39,123 bases of DNA from an uncultured Lachnospiraceae bacterium. GTDB lineage: Bacteria > Bacillota > Clostridia > Lachnospirales > Lachnospiraceae. The notes beneath the pieces were generated by a model. That model had not been told where the DNA came from, did no database searches, and saw only the letters and a list, made by a program, of their open reading frames with translations. The stretch lies in NCBI GenBank assembly GCA_910587495.1, contig CAJUMT010000008.1, positions 1 through 39,123 on the forward strand, in the 5' to 3' direction. This document shows positions 1 to 7,586 of the stretch, in pieces; positions within the stretch are counted from its first letter, which is position 1, and every line of letters begins with the position of its first letter. A program made the position numbers and the translations under genes.

Positions 1-656
1 TTCTCTTTTCCCAAGGCCATGGCCGCCTTAATCGGATCCATACCCATGAAAAACAGATGGCTGGGGTCTAAGTTTGCCCCGATCATGGGACCAACCGCAT
101 GGCGCAGTTTTAATAACGTGGGAACATTGTACACGATTCCCGTCGGATGAATCTCCAGCGCGATTTTCTCAATGCCGTAATGTTCCGCCAGTTCCACGGT
201 CTTTTCCCAATAGGGAATCCCGACTTCCTCCCACTGGTATTTCAGCATTTCCAGCATCACCGGCGGCCAGCAGCAAGTCACCCAGTTGGGATACTTCGCA
301 CCCGGCCCTCCGCCCGGAAGGCCGGACATCATGGCAATGGTTTTGACGCCAAATTCAGAAGCCAGCTGAAAGGTCTTCTCGACCGTCTTCGCATCCCGTG
401 CGCCGACGGCATCCGGAGAGAGCTGATTGCCGTTGCAATTCAAAACCTCAAGTTTCAGTCCCCTGCTTTCGATCGCTGCCAGATAATTTTTACGTTCTTC
501 TGCGCTGGACAACAGTTTATCAATGTCCATATGCGGAGCGGAAGAATATCCGCCGGTCGGAATTTCCAAAGTCTCAATCTGCAGCATAGCCGCAGTATCA
601 AGCATTTCTTCAAAGGGCAGCTGTCCAAGACTGTCCGTCATCAATGTCAAATGCAT
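1..656 (-). CDS. Sugar phosphate isomerase/epimerase (TIM barrel), partial, cut by left edge
   Basis: The reading frame is open from an ATG at 656 to the window edge, giving the first 218 residues. The protein starts MHLTLMTDSLGQLPF and reads as an AP-endonuclease-2/xylose isomerase-like TIM barrel. A Glu-Ile-His strand (ALEIHPTG) and a later Asp-Pro-Ser-His turn (NLDPSHLF) look like metal ligands of this fold. A GGGAG ribosome binding site lies upstream of the ATG. It is the sixth gene of the sugar operon that starts at 6145, 30 bases after the binding-protein gene. Such enzymes interconvert ketoses or cyclitol intermediates; the substrate cannot be read from sequence. The C-terminus and anything downstream are outside the window. 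Confidence 0.85.
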   Translation of the reverse strand, partial: MHLTLMTDSLGQLPFEEMLDTAAMLQIETLEIPTGGYSSAPHMDIDKLLSSAEERKNYLAAIESRGLKLEVLNCNGNQLSPDAVGARDAKTVEKTFQLASEFGVKTIAMMSGLPGGGPGAKYPNWVTCCWPPVMLEMLKYQWEEVGIPYWEKTVELAEHYGIEKIALEIHPTGIVYNVPTLLKLRHAVGPMIGANLDPSHLFFMGMDPIKAAMALGKE

Positions 657-686
657 AATCTGTACTCCCTGCCTTTCTGTATCTGA

Positions 687-1685
687 TTATTGAAGATACT
701 CGTCAACATTCTCGCTTGTAACAAGCGTAAACGGAATCATGGTGACTTTTTCCGGCACTGCGCCGCTTTGGAGCTCATGGAAAACGTCAATAAATGCGTT
801 AGACTGTCCAAGCGCGTCCTGCATACCGGTACACAGCATTTCCCCTGCCTTCACCGCCTCAAGCCCGGCGTTGGTTCCGTCAACTCCCGTCACGATTACG
901 TCATCCAGTTTATTCGCCACCTTAAGCGCCTCGATTGTGCCAAGCGCCATGGCGTCATTCTGACATACGATCGCATCCACATCCGAATATGCGGACAGCC
1001 AGTCCTCGGTCAAAGTCATCGCTTCCTCCGCTACCCAGTTGCCGGTCTGCTCTGCAAGAATCTGAATGTCTCCTCTGTCGTATTTCTTGATCGCGTCGTC
1101 ACGCGCCTGCTGGCGCTCCGTCACGTCCGAAAATCCAAGCGCCCCCTGCATATAGCAGATCTTTGCATTTTCCGGCAGAACCTCGCAGAGATATTCAAAG
1201 GTAACATATCCGCCCTCATAGGTTTCGGAACTGATATGATAATACTCTCCGCCATTGACCGAAGCGCCGATGACAAAGCAGGGAATCCCGGCGTTGTTGC
1301 AGGCCTCCACCGCAGGAACCGCACCGTCCTGATCCACTGCCGTGATCACGACCGCGTCGCATCCCTGGTTAATGAAGTTGTCCACCTGGTCAATCTGCTT
1401 CTGCTGGTCATTATCCGCGTTTGTTACGTTAACTGTCATGCTGCCGGTCGCTTCACACGTTTCTTTAAAGACATCTGCCCGGTAGCCGGTATACTCATCC
1501 GCCGTATCAAATACGGTATAGCCAATCTTATATACCATATCCCCGGCCTCTGTTCCGGAAGTCTCTCCGGATGTTTCCTCTGCCGGTTCTCCGGACGCCC
1601 CGGGTGCAGCCGTCTGCGAAGAACCGCATGCGGTAACCATACCCATTGTAACTACCAATATCATACTTAAAAGCTTCTTTTTCAT
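687..1685 (-). CDS. Sugar ABC transporter substrate-binding lipoprotein (RbsB-like)
   Basis: This is a type-1 periplasmic binding protein of the ribose/galactose class, 332 residues, anchored outside the membrane and feeding the permease and ATPase encoded just upstream. The N-terminus is a lipoprotein signal (MKKKLLSMILVVTMGMVTAC) with lipobox VTAC and Cys20. A low-complexity Ser/Gly/Glu linker follows. The two-lobed domain shows the DQ-rich first strand, 'GCDAVVITAVDQDGAVPAV' and 'CQNDAMALGTIEAL', all typical of the family. I placed the start at the ATG at 1685 because AAAGGAG stands 6 bases before it; an in-frame TTG at 1700 lies upstream of that Shine-Dalgarno sequence. Ligand unknown; an inositol-type or rare sugar is inferred from neighbours. 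Confidence 0.92.
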   Translation of the reverse strand: MKKKLLSMILVVTMGMVTACGSSQTAAPGASGEPAEETSGETSGTEAGDMVYKIGYTVFDTADEYTGYRADVFKETCEATGSMTVNVTNADNDQQKQIDQVDNFINQGCDAVVITAVDQDGAVPAVEACNNAGIPCFVIGASVNGGEYYHISSETYEGGYVTFEYLCEVLPENAKICYMQGALGFSDVTERQQARDDAIKKYDRGDIQILAEQTGNWVAEEAMTLTEDWLSAYSDVDAIVCQNDAMALGTIEALKVANKLDDVIVTGVDGTNAGLEAVKAGEMLCTGMQDALGQSNAFIDVFHELQSGAVPEKVTMIPFTLVTSENVDEYLQ

Positions 1686-1739
1686 TTTGTCTCCTTTCAA
1701 ACACTTGGTTTTCTTTTTTCTTTTATATTAAACGCCGCA

Positions 1740-2711
1740 TCAACCTTTCTTTGCCGCGCTGCGTTTTGATAATACATCTACAATGACCGCGAACAGGATG
1801 ACAATTCCTTTCACGACCTGCTGCCAATAGGAATTCACGTTCATAAGATTCTGAATATTATTGATGATGCCGACGATGACAGATCCGATGATCGCGCCGA
1901 CAATCGTACCTGTACCGCCTGCCAGGCTCGCCCCGCCGACCACGCAGGCGGTAATTGCGTCAAATTCATAGCCAACGCCGGATGCGGGCGGACCTGAATT
2001 CATACGGCTCATAAATATGAACGAACCAATGCCGACCATAACACCCTCAATCATATAGGCGCTGATAATGATGCGGTCCGGATTGATGCCTGACGCGCGT
2101 GCCGCGGCCGCGTTCCCGCCCACCGCAAAGACATAGCGTCCGATCACGCTCTTATGAAGCACCAGATACGCAACCACCACCAGCACGATAAGCAACAGGC
2201 CGGACACCGGAATCACGCCGAATACATACCCCTGTCCTACATAGCTGAAATTATCACTTAGTCCTTTGATTGTTTTACCTTTGCTGAGCAAAAGCGCCCC
2301 GCCCCGGGCAATCTCCGTCATGGCAAGCGTCATAATAAATGCCGGAACTTCAAACTTACTGATAATAAATCCATTCAGACATCCGATCGCCGCTCCAAAT
2401 AAAACCGCAAAAAGAATCGTGACCACGATATTTCCCGTCGCAATATTTACAAGACAGGTCGCACATCCGATCAGCGCAAGCTGCGATCCCTGGGAACAGT
2501 CAATCATGCCGAGGATAATAACGAAAATCATACCCAGCGCCAGGATTGAGACAACCGTAATCTGCCTTAAAATATTTGACAGGTTATTTGCAGTCAAAAA
2601 ATCCCTGGACAACACGGAAGCAATCACGAAAATTGCCACCAGCAGGAGAAATATCCCGTATTTTCCATATAATTCCCCGAAATTATATTTTTTTCTAGTT
2701 TTTGTCTCCAT
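1740..2711 (-). CDS. Sugar ABC transporter permease (RbsC family)
   Basis: An integral membrane subunit of 323 residues, the normal length for RbsC/XylH/MglC permeases. It has a cytoplasmic N-terminus (METKTRKKYNF), then about eight to ten hydrophobic segments. Family signatures are visible: 'GGNAAAARASGINP' in the cytoplasmic coupling loop and 'GGASLAGGTGTI' near the C-terminus. It starts 13 bases after the ATPase stop and lies upstream of the binding protein, so the three subunits form one import system. Its last 50 residues align well with the truncated stub at 9274-9447, which helps identify that remnant. Confidence 0.93.
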   Translation of the reverse strand: METKTRKKYNFGELYGKYGIFLLLVAIFVIASVLSRDFLTANNLSNILRQITVVSILALGMIFVIILGMIDCSQGSQLALIGCATCLVNIATGNIVVTILFAVLFGAAIGCLNGFIISKFEVPAFIMTLAMTEIARGGALLLSKGKTIKGLSDNFSYVGQGYVFGVIPVSGLLLIVLVVVAYLVLHKSVIGRYVFAVGGNAAAARASGINPDRIIISAYMIEGVMVGIGSFIFMSRMNSGPPASGVGYEFDAITACVVGGASLAGGTGTIVGAIIGSVIVGIINNIQNLMNVNSYWQQVVKGIVILFAVIVDVLSKRSAAKKG

Positions 2712-2724
2712 ATCTACCTTCCTT

Positions 2725-4227
2725 TCAGTTCAAAGCCAGAGCCATAATCTTTTCCTGGTCAATTTCATTTCCTTCAACCGTGCCGGATACATGCCCCTCG
2801 CTCATTACGACAATACGGTCGCTCATGCCCATCACCTCCGGCATCTCAGAAGAAATCATGATAATCGCCATCCCCTGCTTTGCAAACTCTCTCATCAGCG
2901 CATAAATCTCATATTTCGCCCCCACATCAATTCCTCTGGTAGGCTCGTCAAAAATAAGTACCTTCACATTGCCGGATAACCATTTTGCTATTACTACCTT
3001 CTGCTGGTTCCCCCCGGAAAGAGTACCGGCCTTTACATTCAGGTTCGCAATCTTAATATGAAGCTTCTTTACATACTCGTCTGCTTCCTTTATGATTTCC
3101 TTATCGCTGATCAACAAATGTTTCGCATATTTTTTCAAATTTACCAGAGAAATGTTTTCATGAATATCACGGATCAGTACAAGGCCATATTCCTTTCTAT
3201 CCTCCGAGATCATCGCAATTCCTTTTTTCACCGCGTCTGTCGTATTGCGGATATGCAGTTTCTCTCCGTTCAGCCAGACCTCTCCGGAGCTTACAGGATC
3301 CAGGCCGAAGACCGCACGCATAACCTCGCTTCTGCCCGCGCCCATCAGGCCTGCAAATCCTAAGATCTCTCCCTCGTGGACCTGGAAATTAATATCCCTG
3401 AAACGGCCTCCGTCCTCCTTTTCCTGGGTAAGCCCCTTAGCTTCCAGCACGACTTTCCCCGTTACGGTTCCCTCCAGTTTAGGAGGATAAATGTTGGTCA
3501 GTTCGCGTCCGACCATCCGGGTAATGATCTTATCCATATCGTAGTCCGAAACCGGCCCGCTCTCGACAAACTTTCCGTCCCTAATAATGGTAATGTCATC
3601 CGCCAGCTGGAAGATCTCTTCCATACGGTGTGTGATATAAATAATTCCGACGCCCTGCTCGCGCAGTTCTTTCACTCTCTCAAACAGGTTCTGGACTTCC
3701 GTGTTTGTCAAAGAAGAGGTCGGCTCATCCATAATCAGGACTTCGCAGTTCATGGACATCGCTTTCGCAATCTCAATTTCCTGATGCCCTGCTAAGGAGA
3801 TCGTCTTCATCTTCTGTTCCGGACGATACGGCATCCGCATCTTTTCCATCAGCTCCGCCGTGTTTTTATGAAGTGTTTTGAAATCTACCAGCGGCCCGTT
3901 TCTGGGTTCTCTGCCCAAAAAGATGTTTTCAGCCACAGTCATCTCAAGGATCGGATTCAATTCCTGATAAATCATGGAAATTCCCATGTGAATAGAATCC
4001 CGAACCGTATAATCCGATATTTGCTTTCCTTTAAAATAGATCTCTCCACTGTCCGGTTTGTGCGTGCCGTTGATGGTTTTCATCATGACTGATTTGCCTG
4101 CGCCGTTCTCACCGCAGATGACGTGAACCGTTCCTTTCCGAACTTTCAGGTTCATGCCGTCGAGCGCCCGGACACCGGGGAATGTTTTCACTATATTCCG
4201 TAATTCCAGTATATATTTTTCTTCCAC
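2725..4227 (-). CDS. Sugar ABC transporter ATP-binding protein, duplicated ATPase (RbsA/MglA type)
   Basis: A 500-residue protein with two nucleotide-binding domains, as in RbsA, XylG and MglA. The first has Walker A GENGAGKS near residue 40, a divergent signature (SLAGHQEIEIAKA) and Walker B LIMDEPTSSL. The second has a degenerate Walker A (GLMGAGRSE), LSGGNQQKVVIAK and LIFDEPTRGID, as is usual for the family. I prefer the GTG at 4227 because GAGAGGAAAG stands just before it; an ATG at 4257 would add ten residues but has no Shine-Dalgarno sequence. The protein couples ATP hydrolysis to the permease at 1740-2711. Confidence 0.92.
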   Translation of the reverse strand: MEEKYILELRNIVKTFPGVRALDGMNLKVRKGTVHVICGENGAGKSVMMKTINGTHKPDSGEIYFKGKQISDYTVRDSIHMGISMIYQELNPILEMTVAENIFLGREPRNGPLVDFKTLHKNTAELMEKMRMPYRPEQKMKTISLAGHQEIEIAKAMSMNCEVLIMDEPTSSLTNTEVQNLFERVKELREQGVGIIYITHRMEEIFQLADDITIIRDGKFVESGPVSDYDMDKIITRMVGRELTNIYPPKLEGTVTGKVVLEAKGLTQEKEDGGRFRDINFQVHEGEILGFAGLMGAGRSEVMRAVFGLDPVSSGEVWLNGEKLHIRNTTDAVKKGIAMISEDRKEYGLVLIRDIHENISLVNLKKYAKHLLISDKEIIKEADEYVKKLHIKIANLNVKAGTLSGGNQQKVVIAKWLSGNVKVLIFDEPTRGIDVGAKYEIYALMREFAKQGMAIIMISSEMPEVMGMSDRIVVMSEGHVSGTVEGNEIDQEKIMALALN

Positions 4228-4268
4228 TGTCTCTTTCCTCTCTATCCCCGTTTTCATCTATGAAAATC

Positions 4269-5270
4269 TTATAAAGCTACAATTTCATGCTTTTTCATGG
4301 ATTCCGCCGCGGCAAATCCGATCCGCATCGTCTCCAGCCCGTCTCTGCCGGTGGTTGCCGTCGGAGTATTGTTGCGGATAGATTCAAAAAACGTATTCAA
4401 AATAACCGGAAATGACGCTTTGAAGCGCTCAAAAAAGTCTGACGCCAGCGCATCCTGTTTAAGTTCCCCGTCTCTGCAGATAGTGACGGTATTGTTTACC
4501 TCATTTGCCGTCACAAGATTTCCTTTTGTCCCCATAATCTCCACGCGGCATTCCATCCCATAACCTGTTTGCCGACAGTTATCCACAATCGCCGTGCATC
4601 CGTTCTCAAAATTGATCACGGTTACCGCAGTATCAATATCGCCGTTTTCTCCGATATATGGAACCAGGTTGCATGCCCCCGTGCAGTAGACAGACTTCGC
4701 CTCGCTTCCGGCAAAATACCGGCAAAGGTCAAAATCATGGATCGACATGTCAACCAGCATGCCTCCGGACACCTTAATATAAGCCTCCGCAGGCGGAAGG
4801 GCGTCGCGATTGGAAATCTTAATAATCAGCGGATCTCCGATCTCTCCGTTTTGAATCGCTTCATATGCGCGCCTGAAGTTGCGGTCATAACGGCGGTTAA
4901 ACCCGATCTGCAGCCGGACGCCTGCTTTCTCCACGGCAGCGAGTGCCCGCTCAATCTTTTCAATCGACAGGTCAATTGGCTTCTCACAGTAGATGTCTTT
5001 CCCGCACTGGGCCGCTCTGATAATGTAATCCGCATGTGTATCCGTAGACGTGCAGATCAGCACTGCCTGCACCTCCGGATCACTAAACACCGTCTCCGCG
5101 TCTGTAACAACCTGTTCTACACCGTACTGAGGTCCCCACTGCTGCGCCGCCTGGGGATAAATATCCGATACATATTTGATCCTTACATCTGGCATTCCGG
5201 TATAAATCGTCCCAGCATGCATCCGGCCAATCCGGCCTCCGCCAATAATCCCGATCGTAATTTTGCTCAT
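4269..5270 (-). CDS. iolG: Gfo/Idh/MocA oxidoreductase, inositol 2-dehydrogenase-like
   Basis: An NAD(P)-dependent dehydrogenase of 333 residues. The Rossmann motif is GIIGGGRIGRMHA (residues 7-19). The family EKP motif is at 96-98 with catalytic Lys97, and the D-x-x-x-H pair is Asp174/His178. The 'GFNRRYDRNF' stretch and overall length match IolG-type myo-inositol/scyllo-inositol dehydrogenases, which oxidise a ring hydroxyl to a ketone. A GGAAG site precedes the ATG. Between two TIM-barrel isomerases and a sugar importer, it is probably the first oxidation step for the imported compound. Inositol is my best guess, but other Gfo/Idh enzymes act on pyranoses, so the symbol is tentative. Confidence 0.8.
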   Translation of the reverse strand: MSKITIGIIGGGRIGRMHAGTIYTGMPDVRIKYVSDIYPQAAQQWGPQYGVEQVVTDAETVFSDPEVQAVLICTSTDTHADYIIRAAQCGKDIYCEKPIDLSIEKIERALAAVEKAGVRLQIGFNRRYDRNFRRAYEAIQNGEIGDPLIIKISNRDALPPAEAYIKVSGGMLVDMSIHDFDLCRYFAGSEAKSVYCTGACNLVPYIGENGDIDTAVTVINFENGCTAIVDNCRQTGYGMECRVEIMGTKGNLVTANEVNNTVTICRDGELKQDALASDFFERFKASFPVILNTFFESIRNNTPTATTGRDGLETMRIGFAAAESMKKHEIVAL

Positions 5271-5317
5271 GTTGCACTTCCTTTCTCTTTATATATTTAA
5301 AAATGTGTACCTGTTGA

Positions 5318-6145
5318 TTAACCACACACTTTTTTCAGTATTTCAAGATCTTTTTTCGCCACGTCGATATAAGATTCCATCGTGCTGCAAAGAGGCTCCC
5401 GGTCATAGAAATTTTCAAGATGGAGCCATCCGCTGTAATTGGCTTTCTTCAATACTTCCATGGTTCCCGCGAAATCCGCCTCCCCCTCTCCTAAGTAGGA
5501 ACAGCTGTCTTTCTTATTGATCCCGTCTTTCACATGGATTTCCGGATAAAGAATCTTGTGGTCAATCAACTGCTTAAGCATCGTCGGCTGATGCCAGCCT
5601 TTCCAGTTCCAATAATTTTGGGAGTCATACAGGCAGGCGAAATTCTTCTCATCGACCAGGCCAAAAAGCCGCAGGTTATCTTCGGTCGTCAGAAGATTTT
5701 CTGTTGTAATCGTAATCTGATGTTTCGCCGCTTCCCGGCATGCATACTTAAGCGCTTCCGCCGTAATCGCCATGTCCTCGTCATTCTCGATGTAACCATC
5801 GTTAAAACTTGGCATCATAATCATCTGCATCTTCATATACGCGCCGGTATCGACAGCCAGGTCGATAATCTCTCTTACGCGTTTACCCTTCTCGGTAGTC
5901 AACGGATTTTTCAGGCCGCAGTAATCAAATTCACATACTGCCATGGACGGGAAACTGATATTATATTTATCGGCTTCCTCCATATAATAGTCTCTGAACC
6001 ACTGCTGTCCCAGCATGAACCCTCGTTCCTGGTAGCGCACAAATCCTAGCTCCAGCCCCTCAAGGCCAATATCATGGGCGATCTTGATATTTCCCACAAG
6101 GTGGCCGGGCAAGGCAAAATCCAACGCCCCGAATTTTACATCCAT
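5318..6145 (-). CDS. Sugar phosphate isomerase/epimerase (TIM barrel)
   Basis: First gene of the left operon, 275 residues. The sequence fits the xylose isomerase-like TIM barrel: 'DIGLEGLELGF' near the start, a Glu-bearing strand 'ITITTENLL', Asp in 'CLYDSQNY', then His in 'EIHVKDG' and Glu in 'WLHLENFYD'. These Glu/Asp/His/Glu positions are the expected metal ligands. The ATG at 6145 has a near-perfect AGGAGG nine bases upstream. It may dehydrate or epimerise the keto product of the neighbouring dehydrogenase, in the way IolE and IolI relatives do. It is not obviously paralogous to the partial isomerase at 1-656. Confidence 0.85.
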   Translation of the reverse strand: MDVKFGALDFALPGHLVGNIKIAHDIGLEGLELGFVRYQERGFMLGQQWFRDYYMEEADKYNISFPSMAVCEFDYCGLKNPLTTEKGKRVREIIDLAVDTGAYMKMQMIMMPSFNDGYIENDEDMAITAEALKYACREAAKHQITITTENLLTTEDNLRLFGLVDEKNFACLYDSQNYWNWKGWHQPTMLKQLIDHKILYPEIHVKDGINKKDSCSYLGEGEADFAGTMEVLKKANYSGWLHLENFYDREPLCSTMESYIDVAKKDLEILKKVCG

Positions 6146-6194
6146 CTTACTTCCTCCTGACCTTCATTCTCAAACAGGGCAACTTTTTCCATTT

Positions 6195-6340
6195 TATAAC
6201 AAAAATGCCAAAATATATAACAATATCCTTATTCTACTGCGCCCTATTTTCATTTTATATAACAATAATAATCATTTCCTTGCCCACTTTCAATAAATAT
6301 ATTCTGCATTTATATAACAATTTTGTGCATTCTGTAACCA
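6195..6340. promoter_or_regulatory. Array of five TATAACAA half-sites between divergent genes
   Basis: The motif TATAACAA occurs exactly at 6195, 6216, 6258 and 6313, and as TGTAACCA at 6333. Most copies are preceded by CATT and A/T. Start-to-start distances are 21, 42, 55 and 20 bases. Two direct-repeat half-sites about 21 bp apart is the geometry AraC-type monomers use, and the divergent neighbour encodes an AraC protein. The leftmost pair overlaps the likely promoter of the operon starting at 6145 (TTGTTA at 6218-6223 and TTATAAAA near 6194-6201 on the minus strand). The rightmost pair sits just upstream of the araC-like promoter, so autoregulation is plausible. Confidence 0.6.
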
Positions 6341-6356
6341 CACAGAAAAAATAGGC

Positions 6357-6385
6357 TTGCAAACCATACGCCGCTGCTATATGAT
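6357..6385 (+). promoter_or_regulatory. Promoter of the AraC regulator gene
   Basis: TTGCAA (6357-6362), a 17-bp spacer, then TATGAT (6380-6385). A start near 6392 leaves a leader of about 28 bases before the ATG at 6420. A possible upstream TTG start at 6357 would coincide with this -35 box and can be dismissed. Confidence 0.5.
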
Positions 6386-6419
6386 AAAAAAAATACCTAT
6401 TATACAAAAGAGGCGCCTT

Positions 6420-7328
6420 ATGAACCGAGAGATCATTTTAGGAAAAAACTTGCAGGAGCTTACGCCCCAGGGAGATATAGAGTTCCCTTTCAACCTGATG
6501 CATATCACGCTTTCCCATTACCCCTTTTATAATTTTCCATGCCACTGGCATCCGGAGCTGGAGATGACCTATGTCCTGGAAGGAGAGATGACCTATATGG
6601 TCAACCAGGCCTCTTTGCATCTGAAGGAAAAGGACTGCATCCTTGTCAACACCAACGCCATGCATGCAGGAGAACAGTACCAGGACAGCGACTGTAAGTA
6701 TATTTGTTTCGTATTCGACCCGATCCTGATCTATGGCTTTGACCATAGTCTTTTAAAAACGGATTTTATCTCCCCCATCCTTGATAACATCAATTTTGAT
6801 TATATCCTGATCGACGACCGTGATCCAGAGCATCAGGCCTGCTGCGATCTGATCAGCCGCCTGGACAGCCTAGACGTAGAACAAAAAGACGGCTATCCAC
6901 TCCTTATTGGCAGCGCTCTTAGCGCCCTGTGGTATCTGGTCTACCAGGTTTACAACCGAAAGCTTATACTCTATCCTGATATCATCATGACGCCTGCCCA
7001 AGAAAGGCAAATCCAACGGCTCAAAGACGCCCTTGCCTTCATATATGGCAACTATTCCTCTAACATCACGCTCAGTGAGATCGCTAATTCCTGCCATACC
7101 AGCAAAAGTGAATTTTGCCGCCTGTTCAAACAGGCGCTGCACCAGTCTCCTTTTGATTTTCTTCTGCGCTACCGCATTGAGCAGAGCCTTACTCTTTTGC
7201 AGGACGACGAATTTTCCATTACGGAAATCGCAACCCGGGTCGGTTTCTCCGGCCCCAGTTATTACGCGGAGGTTTTCAAGCGCTATATGCTTTGTTCCCC
7301 GACCGCTTACCGCAAAAAGCATCTATGA
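6420..7328 (+). CDS. AraC family transcriptional regulator with N-terminal cupin
   Basis: A 302-residue regulator from the ATG at 6420, which has AGAGG seven bases upstream. The N-terminal half is a cupin sensor: 'HWHPELEMTYVLEGEMTYMVN' carries the His-x-His and Glu of the fold. The C-terminal 100 residues contain two helix-turn-helix units, 'ITLSEIANSCHTSKSEFCRLFK' and 'ITEIATRVGFSGPSYYAEVFKR', followed by 'PTAYRKKHL'. It is divergent from the sugar operon, and the spacer between holds repeated half-sites, so it most likely activates that operon when the imported sugar or a product binds the cupin. It may also control itself. Confidence 0.93.
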   Translation: MNREIILGKNLQELTPQGDIEFPFNLMHITLSHYPFYNFPCHWHPELEMTYVLEGEMTYMVNQASLHLKEKDCILVNTNAMHAGEQYQDSDCKYICFVFDPILIYGFDHSLLKTDFISPILDNINFDYILIDDRDPEHQACCDLISRLDSLDVEQKDGYPLLIGSALSALWYLVYQVYNRKLILYPDIIMTPAQERQIQRLKDALAFIYGNYSSNITLSEIANSCHTSKSEFCRLFKQALHQSPFDFLLRYRIEQSLTLLQDDEFSITEIATRVGFSGPSYYAEVFKRYMLCSPTAYRKKHL

Positions 7329-7401
7329 TTTTGTACGATCTTAGGGGAATACCAAAAAGCAACGGCCACAAAACGATTTCCTTAAAATACCACTTGCGGG
7401 C

Positions 7402-7442
7402 AAAAAAAATCCCTCCGAACTTCAAAAAGCGAAGTCGGAGGG
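7402..7442 (-). terminator. Rho-independent terminator after the hemerythrin-Rec gene
   Basis: On the minus strand a 12-bp stem (CCCTCCGACTTC paired with GAAGTTCGGAGGG, one bulged base) with a short loop is followed by a run of eight T. It lies about 145 bases past the stop at 7587. The stretch between shows no convincing gene. Confidence 0.8.
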
Positions 7443-7586
7443 TGATGAAAGCATGAATATAAATGGAGTCCACCACCCACCGTGATGAACCCCATCAAAT
7501 CTCAAAATCCCTAAATTTTAAGCCATTCTTCAATACTTTCGCCTGCGAGTACCCAAATTCCTATGGCATCAATTTCCGATTGCCGC

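Noticed and set aside
690-1670. Plus-strand open frame of 326 codons opposite the binding-protein gene
   Set aside because: It is antisense to a clear lipoprotein gene, its residues are rich in Arg/His/Cys as expected for a shadow frame, and it lacks a ribosome binding site and family features.
6357-6419. TTG start at 6357 for the AraC regulator
   Set aside because: The codon coincides with a -35 box, no Shine-Dalgarno sequence precedes it, and the ATG at 6420 has one.
7443-7586. Minus-strand stretch reading '...IDAIGIWVLAGESIEEWLKI' before a stop
   Set aside because: It looks somewhat protein-like but has no start codon or ribosome binding site and is only about 22 residues; too short to call a gene remnant.
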